Below the pieces are notes generated by a model. It was not told where the DNA came from, made no database searches, and saw only the letters and a list, made by a program, of their open reading frames with translations. The position numbers and the translations under genes are program-made. From Armillaria gallica (Eukaryota > Basidiomycota > Agaricomycetes > Agaricales > Physalacriaceae), in NCBI GenBank assembly GCA_037576215.1, contig JBANDB010000013.1, positions 992,001 through 1,056,000 of the forward strand: DNA of 64,000 nt, in the 5' to 3' direction. The number at the start of each line of letters is the position of its first letter. Positions within the stretch are counted from its first letter, which is position 1. This document shows positions 1 to 11,381 of this stretch, piece by piece.

Positions 1-3000
1 TCAAAGTTTTCCGACTCCAGGATGCGTGCCCTGAGACTCTCTGATCGACATTGAGTGAGCGAGATCAGCAGGAGGGTCTAGCGCACTTACTATAAGGTAT
101 AAGTGCCCTTAGAGCATCTCGCACATTTGCCAGTGGTCGTGCGCCCTCACAGTTACTCCTAGCGCCACCGCTTTGAAATATAGCGAATATTGACCTCTTG
201 TTGTTGGACATAATCTTTCTACCGAGTTCTATGATGTCGGTTAGCAGATCCATAAAACGCAAGCCCTTTCTATCACTATAGTCGAGTCTTTATCTATAGC
301 ACAAAATCAACCAACCGGAATCAAGATGATACATGCAAGCACCTCACCTTGCTTTGCAAGTGACTCGAGAAACTCGACTGCCTTTGCTCGAGATGTTCGG
401 TGCTTCATAGCTCTGATAATTGTCCCGACAACATCCGAGCTGTCGAAGAGTGGACGCGTCAAGACATCTAAGGATAGATAGGTCATTCTGGATCCTCGTG
501 CTCGTATGATCCTTCATACTCACCACCTTTATGCAGCTCTAACAGCACCCTGAGATAATGTTGAACCCGATTCAGAGTATAACCAAGGTCGCTCTGTACC
601 CCGTTATTCCGGAGTTGCGTTGAGTGAGTTAACTGAATCATCTCGGTAATGATCGTTTTCAACATTCCTGTCCAATCTGGTCGTAGTAAGGCATCTGGTT
701 GTTGGGAAGCATCTGGTAAGTTTGTGCATCGGACTGAATATTCAGTGAGCATAGGAGAACCGACCGTCTTTATGGTATAAAATGAAAATCTCATGAAGAA
801 GCTTGAAGCCATCTTCGTCATCGAGCCATTCTTCAACGCATATTGCTTCAATTATCTTTCGAATTACATCCTTGATGTTCTCAGTGTGATCTGTTGTGAA
901 CATCCATTGCTTACAGCTTGAACAATTGGAGTGCGACACATACACACCTTTAACAACGAGATTTCGAAATACATTCCCGGACCTGGTGTCATCAGGACCA
1001 TCTAAGTTGTGAGTATCCGTCTCTGGGAACTTTAACAATTGGAGTATGACACATACACACCTTTGACATCCAGAAGCTTGTAAGACAGGATCTTCAAGAA
1101 TGCTAAAATCACCTGCTTCTTCTCCCAGCCAACCCTTGAGCAATGAGTTTCTGTACCAAAAGATTAGTAACCAATGTCGCCATGAATTTGGTTGTCTGCA
1201 GAGCTTCCTGGCGAAATGTTTTATCTTATACCCAGCTGTAATTGAACCATCAAATTTTATATAAAGTTGAAGAAACCGTACCATTTGTACAATACTCGCT
1301 GAGGCATCGCATATACATTCCTTTCGCCATGACATTTCCCCTCTGAATGCCCAACATGAGGCTTTTCAGTAAGTCGCTCTTCTGGGAAGCTAAAAGAGGC
1401 GTCACCGGACCATAATGGTAGCGCTTGTAGCCAATAACACTTACAGTTACCCTGAGTCGACTTGAAGTCAGTCGACCACCTTTCGGTTACTTTTTGAGAT
1501 AAATTTCTGAGAGCCAAAGCAGCATGAAATCTGGTCTGAGGGAGGTTCAGGTACCCTAAGAGCTTTGAAACTAACTTCGACCATCCTTTTTGGATGCCAA
1601 CAGTTATAACTTATGGTAGATAATTCATCAGAGGATAAGGACTTACCACCTTCCGGCGACTCGGGCCCGTCAATCCATTTCATGAACTTTTGCTCTGGCT
1701 CCATTAGAGAGTCTGGTAGAAACTGTCAATTCACGGAGGTACCAAATGTGAAAAAATATCGCAAACCTATTTTAGCCAGGCGCATTAAACAAGACAAACC
1801 CGGTCTATCGGCTGGCCGGATTGGATCGTTAGGGTCTAGGCCATCGCCGACTCGTAGATAATCATAGAGAAATTTTGGCCAGTTAATTTGCTCATCCTTT
1901 AGTATTGTTACCGCCAGTCCAGAATGGCAGTTGGTGGACTCAGAGACTGTGGAGTCCAAGACCAATTGTAAGAGGCACTGAAGACTGGCAATTCTCATCT
2001 CCGACTCGTATTTCTCGTCTTTACAAGGTTTGAGCATCCTTTCAAGCTCCGGTAAGGCGTCTTTTTCTGACATGATCTGTTGACTAAACCCTGGTATGTA
2101 TTCTCAGTGAGAGTTGGAATGATGAGTCAAAGCGTACCTTGGTATGCGAGTTGGAAGAGACAAGAGGCGCTTGCAGCTTGGATGCGAATATGGTGACTTG
2201 GTGTGAGCATTTTCACGAGGTTGCCAATTTCGCTCGATATTGTCTTTGCACTTCGATCTGAAAGTGAACTTTGAGAGACGGAGAATCGACGCACAAAGTA
2301 TAAGACCCACCGGACAATGCCATAATAGATAGACGCCGTAGCAAGCGTACCCGCTCCTTAGTAATAATGGCATCCGGCCTCGAATCATCCTTACCCCCGG
2401 TGGATTCGGTCGGCTCTAAGGAAAGAAGCCGTTTGATCATCGCCTGTGCATAGGCATCATCAAATAAATCCATTTCGAGGAAATGTCTGCACTCATCAAC
2501 CCAGGACAAGTCACCGGGCTTATCTGGGTCAGACTGTATACCTATATTTATGATAGATTCTAGACCCTTTGTCTTGTCGCCGAAAAACCTGGCTTTGGAT
2601 TTGCAGCTTTCACGGCTGAAGGCCACAGACACATGAATACTTTGACGAGGAACAATTGAACGACCCTTCCCAAAATGTGGAATTCTGTAACCGAGTTAGC
2701 ATCACGACAAATTTGCAAGGAGGGCACTAGTACGGTACGTACCGAGTAGTAGCATTCGGGTCTGTGTATTGATACCGCGTGATTGGCAGGATCTCGAGTA
2801 ATCTCCAGAAACTCCGCAGCGATATTGTTGGTCTGTCTTTATGGAGATTATCCCATGTCCAATCACCAAAATATGTCCGTGGTCTACAACGAAGACCGAC
2901 GTCAATCGCTTGATTCTCCATCCAAAGAAGAGGAACAAGGCCAAGGCTTAGAGCATGTGGGCCATTGCCTCCACCACTATGAAACAAGGGGTTACTAAGA

Positions 3001-4403
3001 CCAATAAATGGCGCGTTTTTGACATACACATCTGAATGACTCCCTACAAACCACACCTCTTTAACGTCCATCTTCTGGTCATCAGGATTGTAAAAATCCA
3101 ATCGAAGATTTGGGTTCCATCCACCAGCCAAGTACGTGGGAAGAAACTTGACACGGTTTTCATCGAGAGCAAGTCCATGGCGGAAAGTGCAAATGTGATA
3201 GGCGGTAGTGGTCAGTGGCAAGGGGCTTTTCTCTATTGGCCCTACAGATGCAACAGTATCCCTAAATTAAGAGTGAGAATTTCGATATGACTGGGGTAAG
3301 TGCGCAACACACCATACACCGACGAAATGGACCTTGACCGGTCATGAAAATGTACGCTTAAAATTTCCGGACAGAGTGCTTGCAACCATTTCGTCTTTGA
3401 TGACTGATATACGGCATTCGTGAGCTCAACATTGAAGAGAAAAACGGTCCCAGAATTCTCTCGCCTTTGCCATTATGTCTATTGGCATACAATTCATAGG
3501 CACTGGAAAGATACACGTCATATCAGAATTTTTAACGAGTCACACTACTGGCAGGACTCACAAGGGAATCAGACCTATATTTCCGGGGAATACGAGGCCA
3601 AGCTGCGCAAGACGAATGAGACTATATTGCAACATCGAAGTTAAAGAATAAACCTTTTGGATCATCCCCGCTAGTGCTCGAGCCTGGTATGCCCCACGAG
3701 AGAACCCTGCAAGCAACATCGGGATTCGAATTGGTGACCGAGTACCGAGTACTGTACGAGAAGGACATACCAAACAAGAATATCCTGTCCCCGTCTTGGT
3801 ACTGATCCGCCAACCAGTGATACGCCTTTTCGATGACCACCATGAAATTCCTGACATTTCAGCACGATTGGTATGACGCAAAAGAGACCAGAGAGTGTGC
3901 TACCTTGCAATTGCCGAGTCAATTGTGTTATAGTACCAAGTAGACAGCCTCGGACGTGTGGTTGAAGGAACATATGTCCCAATACCACTACTATAAAACG
4001 TGAGCTGGTTTGCATCTTTCTCGCCTTTCTTCAATATCCGATTATACAATTCAACAACATTGGTGTTCTGAGAGACGGTGTTATATCTAGCAAATGGGGG
4101 GAAAGTGTCACATACCCGATGTCCAAATTGATTGGTTGTTCCATCGAGACAGACAATAAGATTCCGGGGGCTCTTAGTACAGCCACTGTCTTCTTTACAT
4201 ACGTGGTTGCACTTCGGACCGCACTCGTGGTCATACTTCCAAAGACAGACGCAGTGGGCGATACAAGGACAGTTGCATTTGCATTGTGGATCACATTGAC
4301 ATTCGCACTTGGTGCCAGACTTGGTGGGTGAAGATGGATGATGAGATGACGCTGTTGTGTTGGACAGACTGGATGGAGAACTGGCGGGAGGCTGGGATTC
4401 CAT
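1..4403 (-). CDS. DUF2235 (Tle1-like) alpha/beta hydrolase with armadillo-like C-terminus, 3' end outside window
   Basis: Predicted lipase-like serine hydrolase of the DUF2235/Tle1 group, which basidiomycetes carry in many copies. The ATG at 4403 is preferred over an upstream in-frame TTG. The N-terminus is Ser/Pro-rich and then has a cysteine ladder (residues ~33-80). Next come the family opening NLIVCLDGTTNQFG, an intron 4068-4115, NTNVVELYNRI, and the nucleophile elbow GFSRGAYQARALAGMI near 3.66-3.71 kb, where the Ser is catalytic. PVKVHFVGVW-DTVASVG and WFVGSHSDV-GGGNG (with the conserved Asp) follow at 2.9-3.35 kb. Helical armadillo-like exons continue to 65. A GTAAGT donor near 92 and an acceptor near 38 lead into an exon that is still open at position 1, so the end is missing. 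Coding continuity fails near 3.34-3.50 kb, where an in-frame TGA (3342-3344) precedes PVKVHF; it may be a pseudogene. The substrate is not visible. Confidence 0.8.
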
Positions 4404-6549
4404 GCTGAGCAATGTTGTCGCAGTTGTTGTTTAATGGCTTAGTTTGTGCCGGTGTCGAGGTAGACTAGACTTTGCGCTCAATGGCGGGAGAAGCAGAACT
4501 GTCTGAGGGATAGGACGTCGCGAACCGCGGGTATTTAGTTTGCCCAGAGAGAGAACCGATACAGAGGAGAGGAAGCAGTAAACATCCATTCATAGATACC
4601 ACAAAGACGCCGCGAAACTTCCACAGCTTATCTACGCCTTATTTTGGTAAGGCCGACGATAGGAATAGCTGGCGTGCGGGAACTAGAGCGCTTAGGAGAG
4701 AATGCTATTGATTGTTGAAGACAATAATGACGCGGCATTGTACTTGCCCTTATGTGTGAGCCCCATGTGACAGGTCCCTGCGAGTTCTCCCAATTCAGTA
4801 TTCGACACATGAAACAAAACTTCACGTACTTACCACCCCTCGCCCACGGAACCAGAGGTTCTGCGACCAGAAGAATGATGCGGACCCTGACAAATGACAT
4901 TCTTCGCAAGAGACTCTAAAATGATGCCGAAGGAAGTCACTCCGGCACGAAGGAAAAGGCAAGAGCATATCTCAAATTACCAACTTCAAGATAACAGCTT
5001 GACGAACAGCATGCGAAGCACCTCCGATTGATGTGAGGTGATACAATTTTAACAAGTCTCCGATGAAAGACGAGTAAATGTTCATAGCGTAATCGACTCC
5101 CAACAATTTCACACAGCCGCCAAGCACCCAAGATCGAGGACGTTGCTTACTTGTGGGAAGTAATTGCACCTGATGAGGCCACTGTATTGGCGGTTAATAA
5201 TACTGCTTGCTACAAAGTACAGTGCCTTGAACCTTCATCTACTTACGTGTCGGCACTAAGGTGTGACTGATGAATTATATGGACATCTAGCGATGTGAAT
5301 TCACGCTACAGCCTGACTGATCCCCGCTCGAGGAAGTGCGAAACCAACTTATGTCAGCCTGCATAGTCGCAAGGTCGTAGGAAGCGTCCCATCCATCACT
5401 GATGTACCGGTTTTGACTTGCTACAACCGATCGTATACGTTCCAGTTATTCCCACATCATGATTCTGCATTCGCACTTCAGCATGGCTCGTGCGCAAGAA
5501 AAGCCCACCGTCGGTATCCTTCCTCATGGTAACTAGCCGTACTATGACGCTATTAGCCCCCAGACTTGGAGAATAAAAGGCTCCAGGCGTGCGGCTGTTC
5601 AGACCTCCTCCAATGCTATCACTGCTGTCGGGGACCCAACAATGAACAGAGTACTGATCTAGTATCTGATAGCCAGGGTTGCGGTAGTTCCGCTTCCTAG
5701 ACGATCTGTAGCGTGCTGCGTAATGTTCCGCTGAAAGTGGTGTAGTAGCTAAAAGAATTGAGGTTGCGTGACCGAATAGGATGCGAATCGGAATAGCAGG
5801 CGTTGGCTTAAGAATAGCACGTGTCGCTGCTGGTGACTACGCAGACTTGTTCCTTGGTACACGCATACCATACATATCTCATTGAAAGGCCCTGAGCATT
5901 ACAGGAAGATCTGCAACGGCATGCTGTAGCCCGTCAGGATGTGTCGGCGTATGACGTTCACCGCCATCTGGAACGATAAGGGTAGCATCTATGCTTGAAC
6001 TCGTAAGCCTCCGGTCCCCTAAGGTGCTGAGGACAATACTGCGCGACATTGTATCAATGACCATCCCCTGACCAGTCCAAATGAAGAGAAGAATAGTATT
6101 GGTGAGGTCGACCACATACCTTTACCAGCGCACGCTATTGGTAGCACCGAGCCGAAGACCAACCCCCTCATCAGCACCACAAGCACGGCGTCAAAAAGAA
6201 GCAAGAGGTACCCTGGCAGTGTCATGGGTGAAACTTCCTAGCAGGCTGCATACAACCAACTCGGAGAGAAGTGACAGGTTTATGCGATCTTTCCAAGTTC
6301 GGTTATGAGTTCTCCAAGAACGTGTCGGGCCAGGAGAATTCTGCATTTGCGTAGTGCGTGGATGGGTTTCATCACCGGTGGTGCGTAAAGTGTGCACGTC
6401 TTTATGTCTGCATGAAATTATGTATGAATGCGAGTGAAAATGTTAAGTTACTGAGTCTTACCAGAATTTCTCGCTTTTCAGATAGCATAGTAGACGTAAC
6501 GGAGAATGTGGCCGCAAATTTCAGCCCGGAAAAAAAGACAGCCTGATGC
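4404..6549. other. Gene-poor stretch upstream of the DUF2235 gene
   Basis: The first few hundred bases must hold the promoter of the minus-strand DUF2235 gene. Beyond that I see only short frames without recognisable motifs, continuity across introns or codon bias. A short plus-strand frame begins at an ATG near 5484 (MARAQEKPTVGILP) but closes quickly. I could not extend it through plausible introns, so it is not called. Confidence 0.5.
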
Positions 6550-6559
6550 CTCGATGGCA

Positions 6560-6871
6560 GCTCCTGATCCATCTGATCATCAACCATCCAGTAGCAAACC
6601 ACACGTACCACGACACGACATCACACCACTATGTATTCTTTGATGGATTTTAGAGTCCGACGCGCAAATGCTGGTTTTGCGCAAGATCCGGTACCATGAT
6701 ACTGCGCAACCGAATTTCTCCCAGGTTTCCTCTCCGAGCTGTCCAATAGAGTCTGCGCGGGACTCCTAAGGTTTCAACTTGCTGGAGGATGGGCGGTATA
6801 TCTCGCTGCATGGGTACTATGTCACGACCACCGATGGATGCTGTTGTATAAGGCGCAAGGTCCACAATCAT
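6560..6871 (-). pseudogene. Diverged copy of an unknown coding fragment (copy 1)
   Basis: On the minus strand this stretch encodes a peptide containing GEIRLRSIMVPDLAQNQHLR. It aligns with the peptide of the fragment about 420 bases to the right (GELQEIRERGVTVLDLVRKR...HLR): both keep IP near the start, EIR-R, V-DL and HLR in the same order. The DNA aligns too, for example GCAAATG followed by GCGCAAGATCCGGTAC here against GCAAATG and GCACAAGATCCAGTAC in the other copy. No start codon, flanking exons or known domain were found. It is probably the decayed member of a tandem duplicate. Confidence 0.4.
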
Positions 6872-7029
6872 TCTAATAGAAGATTGGTTAATACATCACT
6901 GCAGTGAATGCGAGAGCCTCAAACTGAGATCGGGACATATGACCGACCAACCTATCATCGATTATCGTCTGGGGGCATCAAGTATGGTGACATATCTCAC
7001 CTTAGCCTTCTGGTGAAAGTCCGGCCGCC

Positions 7030-7407
7030 ATGGAACCTGTTGATCATCCACGCCAAGCTACCATGTATTCTTCGACGAGACATGACGTTCGAAACGCAAA
7101 TGTCGCTTTCGCACAAGATCCAGTACAGTGACACCCCGCTCCCGGATTTCTTGCAATTCCCCCCACATTTCCTTTCTGAGCATGGCATGTTTGACAATAT
7201 CCCGGAACACAGTGGGTATATTTTCATCGTCCATGGAAGACAAATCGGGGCGCTCTTTCGTGAAGAAGTGGCAGATGATCGCTGACAGAGCTCCCAAGAT
7301 TTCGGCCTTCGCAGTGCGACACCAGTCGGTGGATACAAGAAAGGTAAGTCCCAATCGACCTCACGTAAACCCTCGCCGACGACTTTGAGGCCATCCAAAG
7401 TCAGCAC
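7030..7407 (-). pseudogene. Unknown coding fragment (copy 2), longer open frame
   Basis: A 98-codon minus-strand frame ends at 7058. It runs from LGLTFLVSTDWCRTAKAEIL through FFTKERPDLSSMDDENIP and EMWGELQEIRERGVTVLDL to the HLRFERH end. Composition and length suggest a real exon, but I recognise no family. An overlapping minus frame (VLTLDGLKVVGEGLREVDWD, up to 7407) may be a preceding exon or the result of a frame break. A shorter, more decayed copy lies at 6560-6871. Whether this belongs to an intact gene or is a relic cannot be settled by eye. Confidence 0.35.
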
Positions 7408-7739
7408 GGTATAGGCATTGACATTGCTTGGAGAAACGCCTCGCGATAGTACAGTTATTATCCCAACTCACTATCTGAATCCTCGTTCATAATAGCAGGG
7501 TCAGGTTGATATTGGTGGTGGTGACTGTGCAGTGCTTCGCTGCCGCTCAGTGGTGGTGTTGATGCGCAAGGTCAACATGTATTAGTATTTGGCCCGGTGG
7601 TGGTGGCTGTGCTCCGGCCCGGGGAGGCCCATTTCCAAATCTGGTCATGAACGCCTACTGTAGCTCAGACAGTCACAAGTCGCGAACATCTCCGTGGTAT
7701 GTTGTGATGGCTTGACTCTCTGGGGGGGGGGGGCTGTTT

Positions 7740-8040
7740 CATCTTGCGAGTTATCCGTGCTCGTCCTCCGAATCCCCTTCTTCACCTTTCCACCATTTTC
7801 TCTGAATCTCTTCAAATTCTGGTCCTACCCTTGGTATCCGTAGCTTTCCTATCTTTGTAAATTTCCGTGAGTTTTCAATAAATTTGCCTGTAGCCTCGGT
7901 TCTATTATGACCTTTAGGCTTCTCGGAGTTTCTCTTGTTGGTCCTCGTACAGGGGATATTCACATATTATGTGTTCGCGTGTCTGATTATTGATATTGTT
8001 CACAACATAGACGGTCAGCCTTCTCGAATGATATGAATTA
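7740..8040 (-). mobile_element. LINE (non-LTR retrotransposon) 3'-end remnant
   Basis: The minus strand encodes QTREHIICEYPLYEDQ (about 7.95-8.0 kb) and, about 100 bases on in another frame, KFIENSRKFTKIG. Peptides of the form TREHII-ECP-Y followed by F(I/L)..S..FTK.G are the usual end of the polyprotein of Agaricomycete non-LTR retrotransposons, after the reverse transcriptase and RNase H parts. Stops and frame changes lie between the two motifs, so this is a short dead relic. A run of ten G (about 7723-7732) lies just beyond its 3' side. No poly-A tail or target-site duplication was identified. Confidence 0.55.
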
Positions 8041-8369
8041 GTCAAAGATCGCCTCTATGGTAGATGTGTTGTTGCAAAGAAGTAGGTACCCATTTGACAA
8101 CACAAATCTTCACCCCCAAACTCGTCATCAACTTTGAACGGCGCTGTGATGTAGGGTATTGGATTTGTAATGCTCGACAGCTGACGAATTATCTTGCCAC
8201 CATGCGATGATTGTGATGTAGTTTACCTTGAGTGCCGCGTCGTCGACATGTCAATTTATCAAGCAATCCAGTAACATTCATGTCTATACAGCAGTGCAAT
8301 CTACAACAAATGTGAATACAACAGTCCATAGCAAGTAAGTTCATAAAAGCGAGCATAACAAATCATAAT

Positions 8370-10755
8370 TCAACCCGATGAACGAGCACGTCTAAGTGAA
8401 TCCTTCTCCACCGGCATCCCCCTCTCCAAATCCGAAGTAGCAGGCGGACTCCGGTTCAGCTTCAGTCCCAATAAAACTTTCAGCCGACTAGTGTCTTTCA
8501 CTTCAGCCTCCGTCACCTCCTCGACCACCTTGTCTTTGCGAAAATCCGGAGTCCCCCTTGCCGCAGCCTCCGGTACATGGTCATACCGCTCACTCCGCGG
8601 CCTCCTACTCGCCTGGCTACTCGTACCCCGCTCCCTCGCCCTCCCCCGTGGCACTTCTTCCTCCTGCACTCCCAGCTGTCCCACAGATTTCAACACCCAA
8701 TGCGTGCCATAGCTCTTAAGGGTCTTTACAATCAGCACAAGGTATGCCATGCCGACCAGGAAAACGGCTGTAATCGCAATTCGTGGGCCCAGAGCACCGG
8801 TGGGACTTAGCCCCTCGCGCTCATCTGGGTCGGCGTACGATCCCGTGCGCCATACGAAGGATAGGATGGATATGATGAAATAGACCATGGACCTATATCA
8901 ATGAGGTGATCAGTATTTTACTTCGGGTCATTCAAGTCAGCCACGAGACGAACCAGGACAGCCATACGGCTGGCATTGCGAGCATAACCCAAACGTTCCA
9001 CCAAATTACGGTGTTGGTCTTACGAGCCTCCTACAAATCATTCAGTGTATGTCCCATCCATCCAGCTTCCCATATTTACTTACCTCGGCCCATCGCGAGG
9101 CGCGATACATAGTCCTCATAGTTCCAAATCTATGCGAGTAATTAGCAGGTTGACAAAAGAAAAGCATATGAGATCCTCACCTGACGATGTACATACATCC
9201 ATAAGACACGCTCATTAAAGCACATACTAATGACAACAACGCCGCCGTTCGGGTGATAGGATCGGTGGCAGCGTTCGGGATCTGGAACATGGTTAAAATA
9301 GCTCTGATATCATCAGCGATGCATTCACAGAAGAGTAGGCAAAGAATACATACGTTAACAATAAAGCAGAAACGACATTGAGAGTTTTCCACTCTCTCAG
9401 AAGGGTATCAATAAAGGCCTCCCACGAATGCTTGAATCGTACAAGCGCCGGTGAGACGAACGGTGCGGTCCAATCCTCTGGGAGAATATCCAGGTCAGCA
9501 ACTAGCGCCGCAGCGCCGACGTGTCCGGATACTCCAGCGGCCGACGTACGATACGCGTTCGAAGTCACGTTCACATGGGAGGACAGAGGTATACTATATC
9601 CTGGACGGGAGCAAGCATCAATCATGCGCTGTACATCAGGCCGGCTAACTTCGGCGTCCTCGAAAATCCGTGCGACCCTAGAGAAATAAAGAGCAGGCAG
9701 TCGCAGGAGCGCGTATAAATAGAATAATCGTGGTAACGTCTCGGTGACAAATGTGGTTATGCTTTCAGCGTGCTGCCTGATCTGACCACAATCATGATCC
9801 GTTCCAGTCTCCGGGTCATTGCTGGGTTGGCCAACGCAGAAGCAGGGTATGCCTGGTAAACGGAAATGGGACTTTGCACGGAAAGGATCGACGGGGATAA
9901 ACGGTTCCTCTGTTTGATTGTTGTGAGAGCGATGACGACCTTGAGACCATTGTTGAAAGATACGGAGGGGAGACACTGCACGAGATGGAGAACGGGAACG
10001 TGATTCAACAGTTTCTCCTCTCAGCTGTTCAGTTCGCTGTGCTGGGAGAGTAGGATCACTTCCCCTGTTTCTGCGAGAAAAGGCTGAAACGAGATAAGCT
10101 TGTTGTTGAGGAGAGAATGATACATCCATACCATTTCTAACGCTGTGCAAGGCAGGTAGGGAGATGCGGTCGGAATCCAATGAGGCTCTATTCCTTGGCG
10201 TGTCAAGCCCTACTGAACCGTCTGAGGCATTCGACCGAGTGACTAGATGGCTGCTCTGTCGTGGACTATTCCATGTGGACTGTATGAGATCTACGTCCCC
10301 CGCACTTCTCACTGAGGGAAGAGAACCCGACGCTTCGAAACTGCGTCTAAAACCTCGGCTGGCGCCAGGATTTGGGGATCGATTCCTGTTCAAGTTGGGG
10401 CTGTTGGGAGGTGGGAGTGCAGACAGCTTATCAGACGATGTCAGCTTGGAGTAAGACGTAGCAAAAGAGTCTGTGCCATGCATAAGATAAGATGTTGAAT
10501 CGAATTCAGTATTCACTTACCTGTCGTAGACTCGGAGGGTTTGATGCCAGATTCTGAAAAGCCTCGGTAAGTAACCTGAAAAGTTAATATTGGTACGGTT
10601 TATACCTCCGTCATTCGGCTCCACTGGATGAAGGAAATATTGTTAAATTTAAAATCTAACAATCAAAAGCGACACTTGCCAGCAGAATGAAAAGTCTCGT
10701 CGACGACGGATTCTAAGAGGTTGTCTTCAGAGGGTGCGATGAACGTAATAAACAT
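8370..10755 (-). CDS. Conserved basidiomycete multi-pass membrane protein, function unknown
   Basis: I splice eight exons: 10755-10680, 10623-10606, 10553-10521, 10470-9354, 9303-9181, 9129-9084, 9030-8954 and 8892-8370. They total 2013 bases (670 aa) and stay in phase throughout. The first ~270 residues are Ser/Pro/Arg-rich and low in complexity. After that come about five hydrophobic segments (around LPRLFYLYALLRLPALYF, VVSALLLTAILTMF, AALLSLVCALMSVSYGCMYIV, WNVWVMLAMPAVWLSW-FIISILSFVW, and ITAVFLVGMAYLVLIV). The tail is charged and cytosolic-looking. I recognise the pattern as a widespread Agaricomycete protein without an assigned role. Exon 1 ends in GC rather than GT and exon 2 is only 18 bases, so simple gene finders would start this gene too late, for example at the GTG at 10516, which lies inside an intron. 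Confidence 0.8.
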
Positions 10756-11381
10756 GGAGTTACCGTCAGCAGTGCGAGCTTAAAAAGACGACAAGGACGC
10801 TGTGAGCGATGTATACACGAAAAAAAGTAGCTGTGATGACATACGAGGTGTGACTTCTGAACCTGCGCGCGACCTCGGAAAGGGAATCCGTTGTTGTTCC
10901 ATTTATACCGCAGCTCTGACCAAGAGATTGGTGGGATGACGCTAATGCAAAACTAGCGGTTAGAACGACAAGTTTTGACTCAGGGTTGCAGTTAGTTATA
11001 AAGGAAGGACATACAACCCGATAGCTATGCCATCCAAATGCGATATAACACGTCGAAGTGACCTGCACAGCTCCACGTTCCGCGGCAGAGGGCCGGAAGA
11101 AGGAAAGAGGTGAACAAACTGATTCCGTCAGGGGTGACGCTTCTACGCCCCAGTCACGGTCATGTGATGCGTTACGGTCCACGGTATTTTTCGGACAATT
11201 CCGGTTTCGTGTTTCTTCCGCGGACTTGAGCGTGGATTAATTAACCAAGTGCGTGGTGAGTCTGTGGATAATCATTTTATTAACTTGATACCAATGTAAA
11301 CCGTTCCATGGCACAGATTTCTGCTTCTGGAGTTGCATGTTGTATCTACCACGTTTACTGGACAGAATCAAGCGCATTTTC
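10756..11381. other. Intergenic region between divergent genes
   Basis: This separates the minus-strand membrane protein gene (start 10755) from an unrecognised plus-strand gene (start about 11382), so it should hold both promoters. A 138-codon minus-strand frame at 10766-11182 has no recognisable motif and no splice continuity with the neighbour; I treat it as chance. No RNA gene or repeat was seen. Confidence 0.5.

Noticed and set aside
4404..4412. TTG start three codons upstream of the DUF2235 ATG
   Set aside because: Nuclear fungal genes start at ATG; ATG 4403 is the natural start.
6908..7285. Plus-strand 125-codon frame over the duplicated fragment
   Set aside because: The frame is not conserved in the second copy, whereas the minus-strand frame is.
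7723..7732. Run of ten G residues as a structural element
   Set aside because: A single homopolymer without further G-tracts nearby; it does not support a quadruplex or element end on its own.
10471..10516. GTG start at 10516 for the membrane protein
   Set aside because: The stretch begins with GTAAGTG and ends in CACAG; it is an intron, and upstream exons join in phase.
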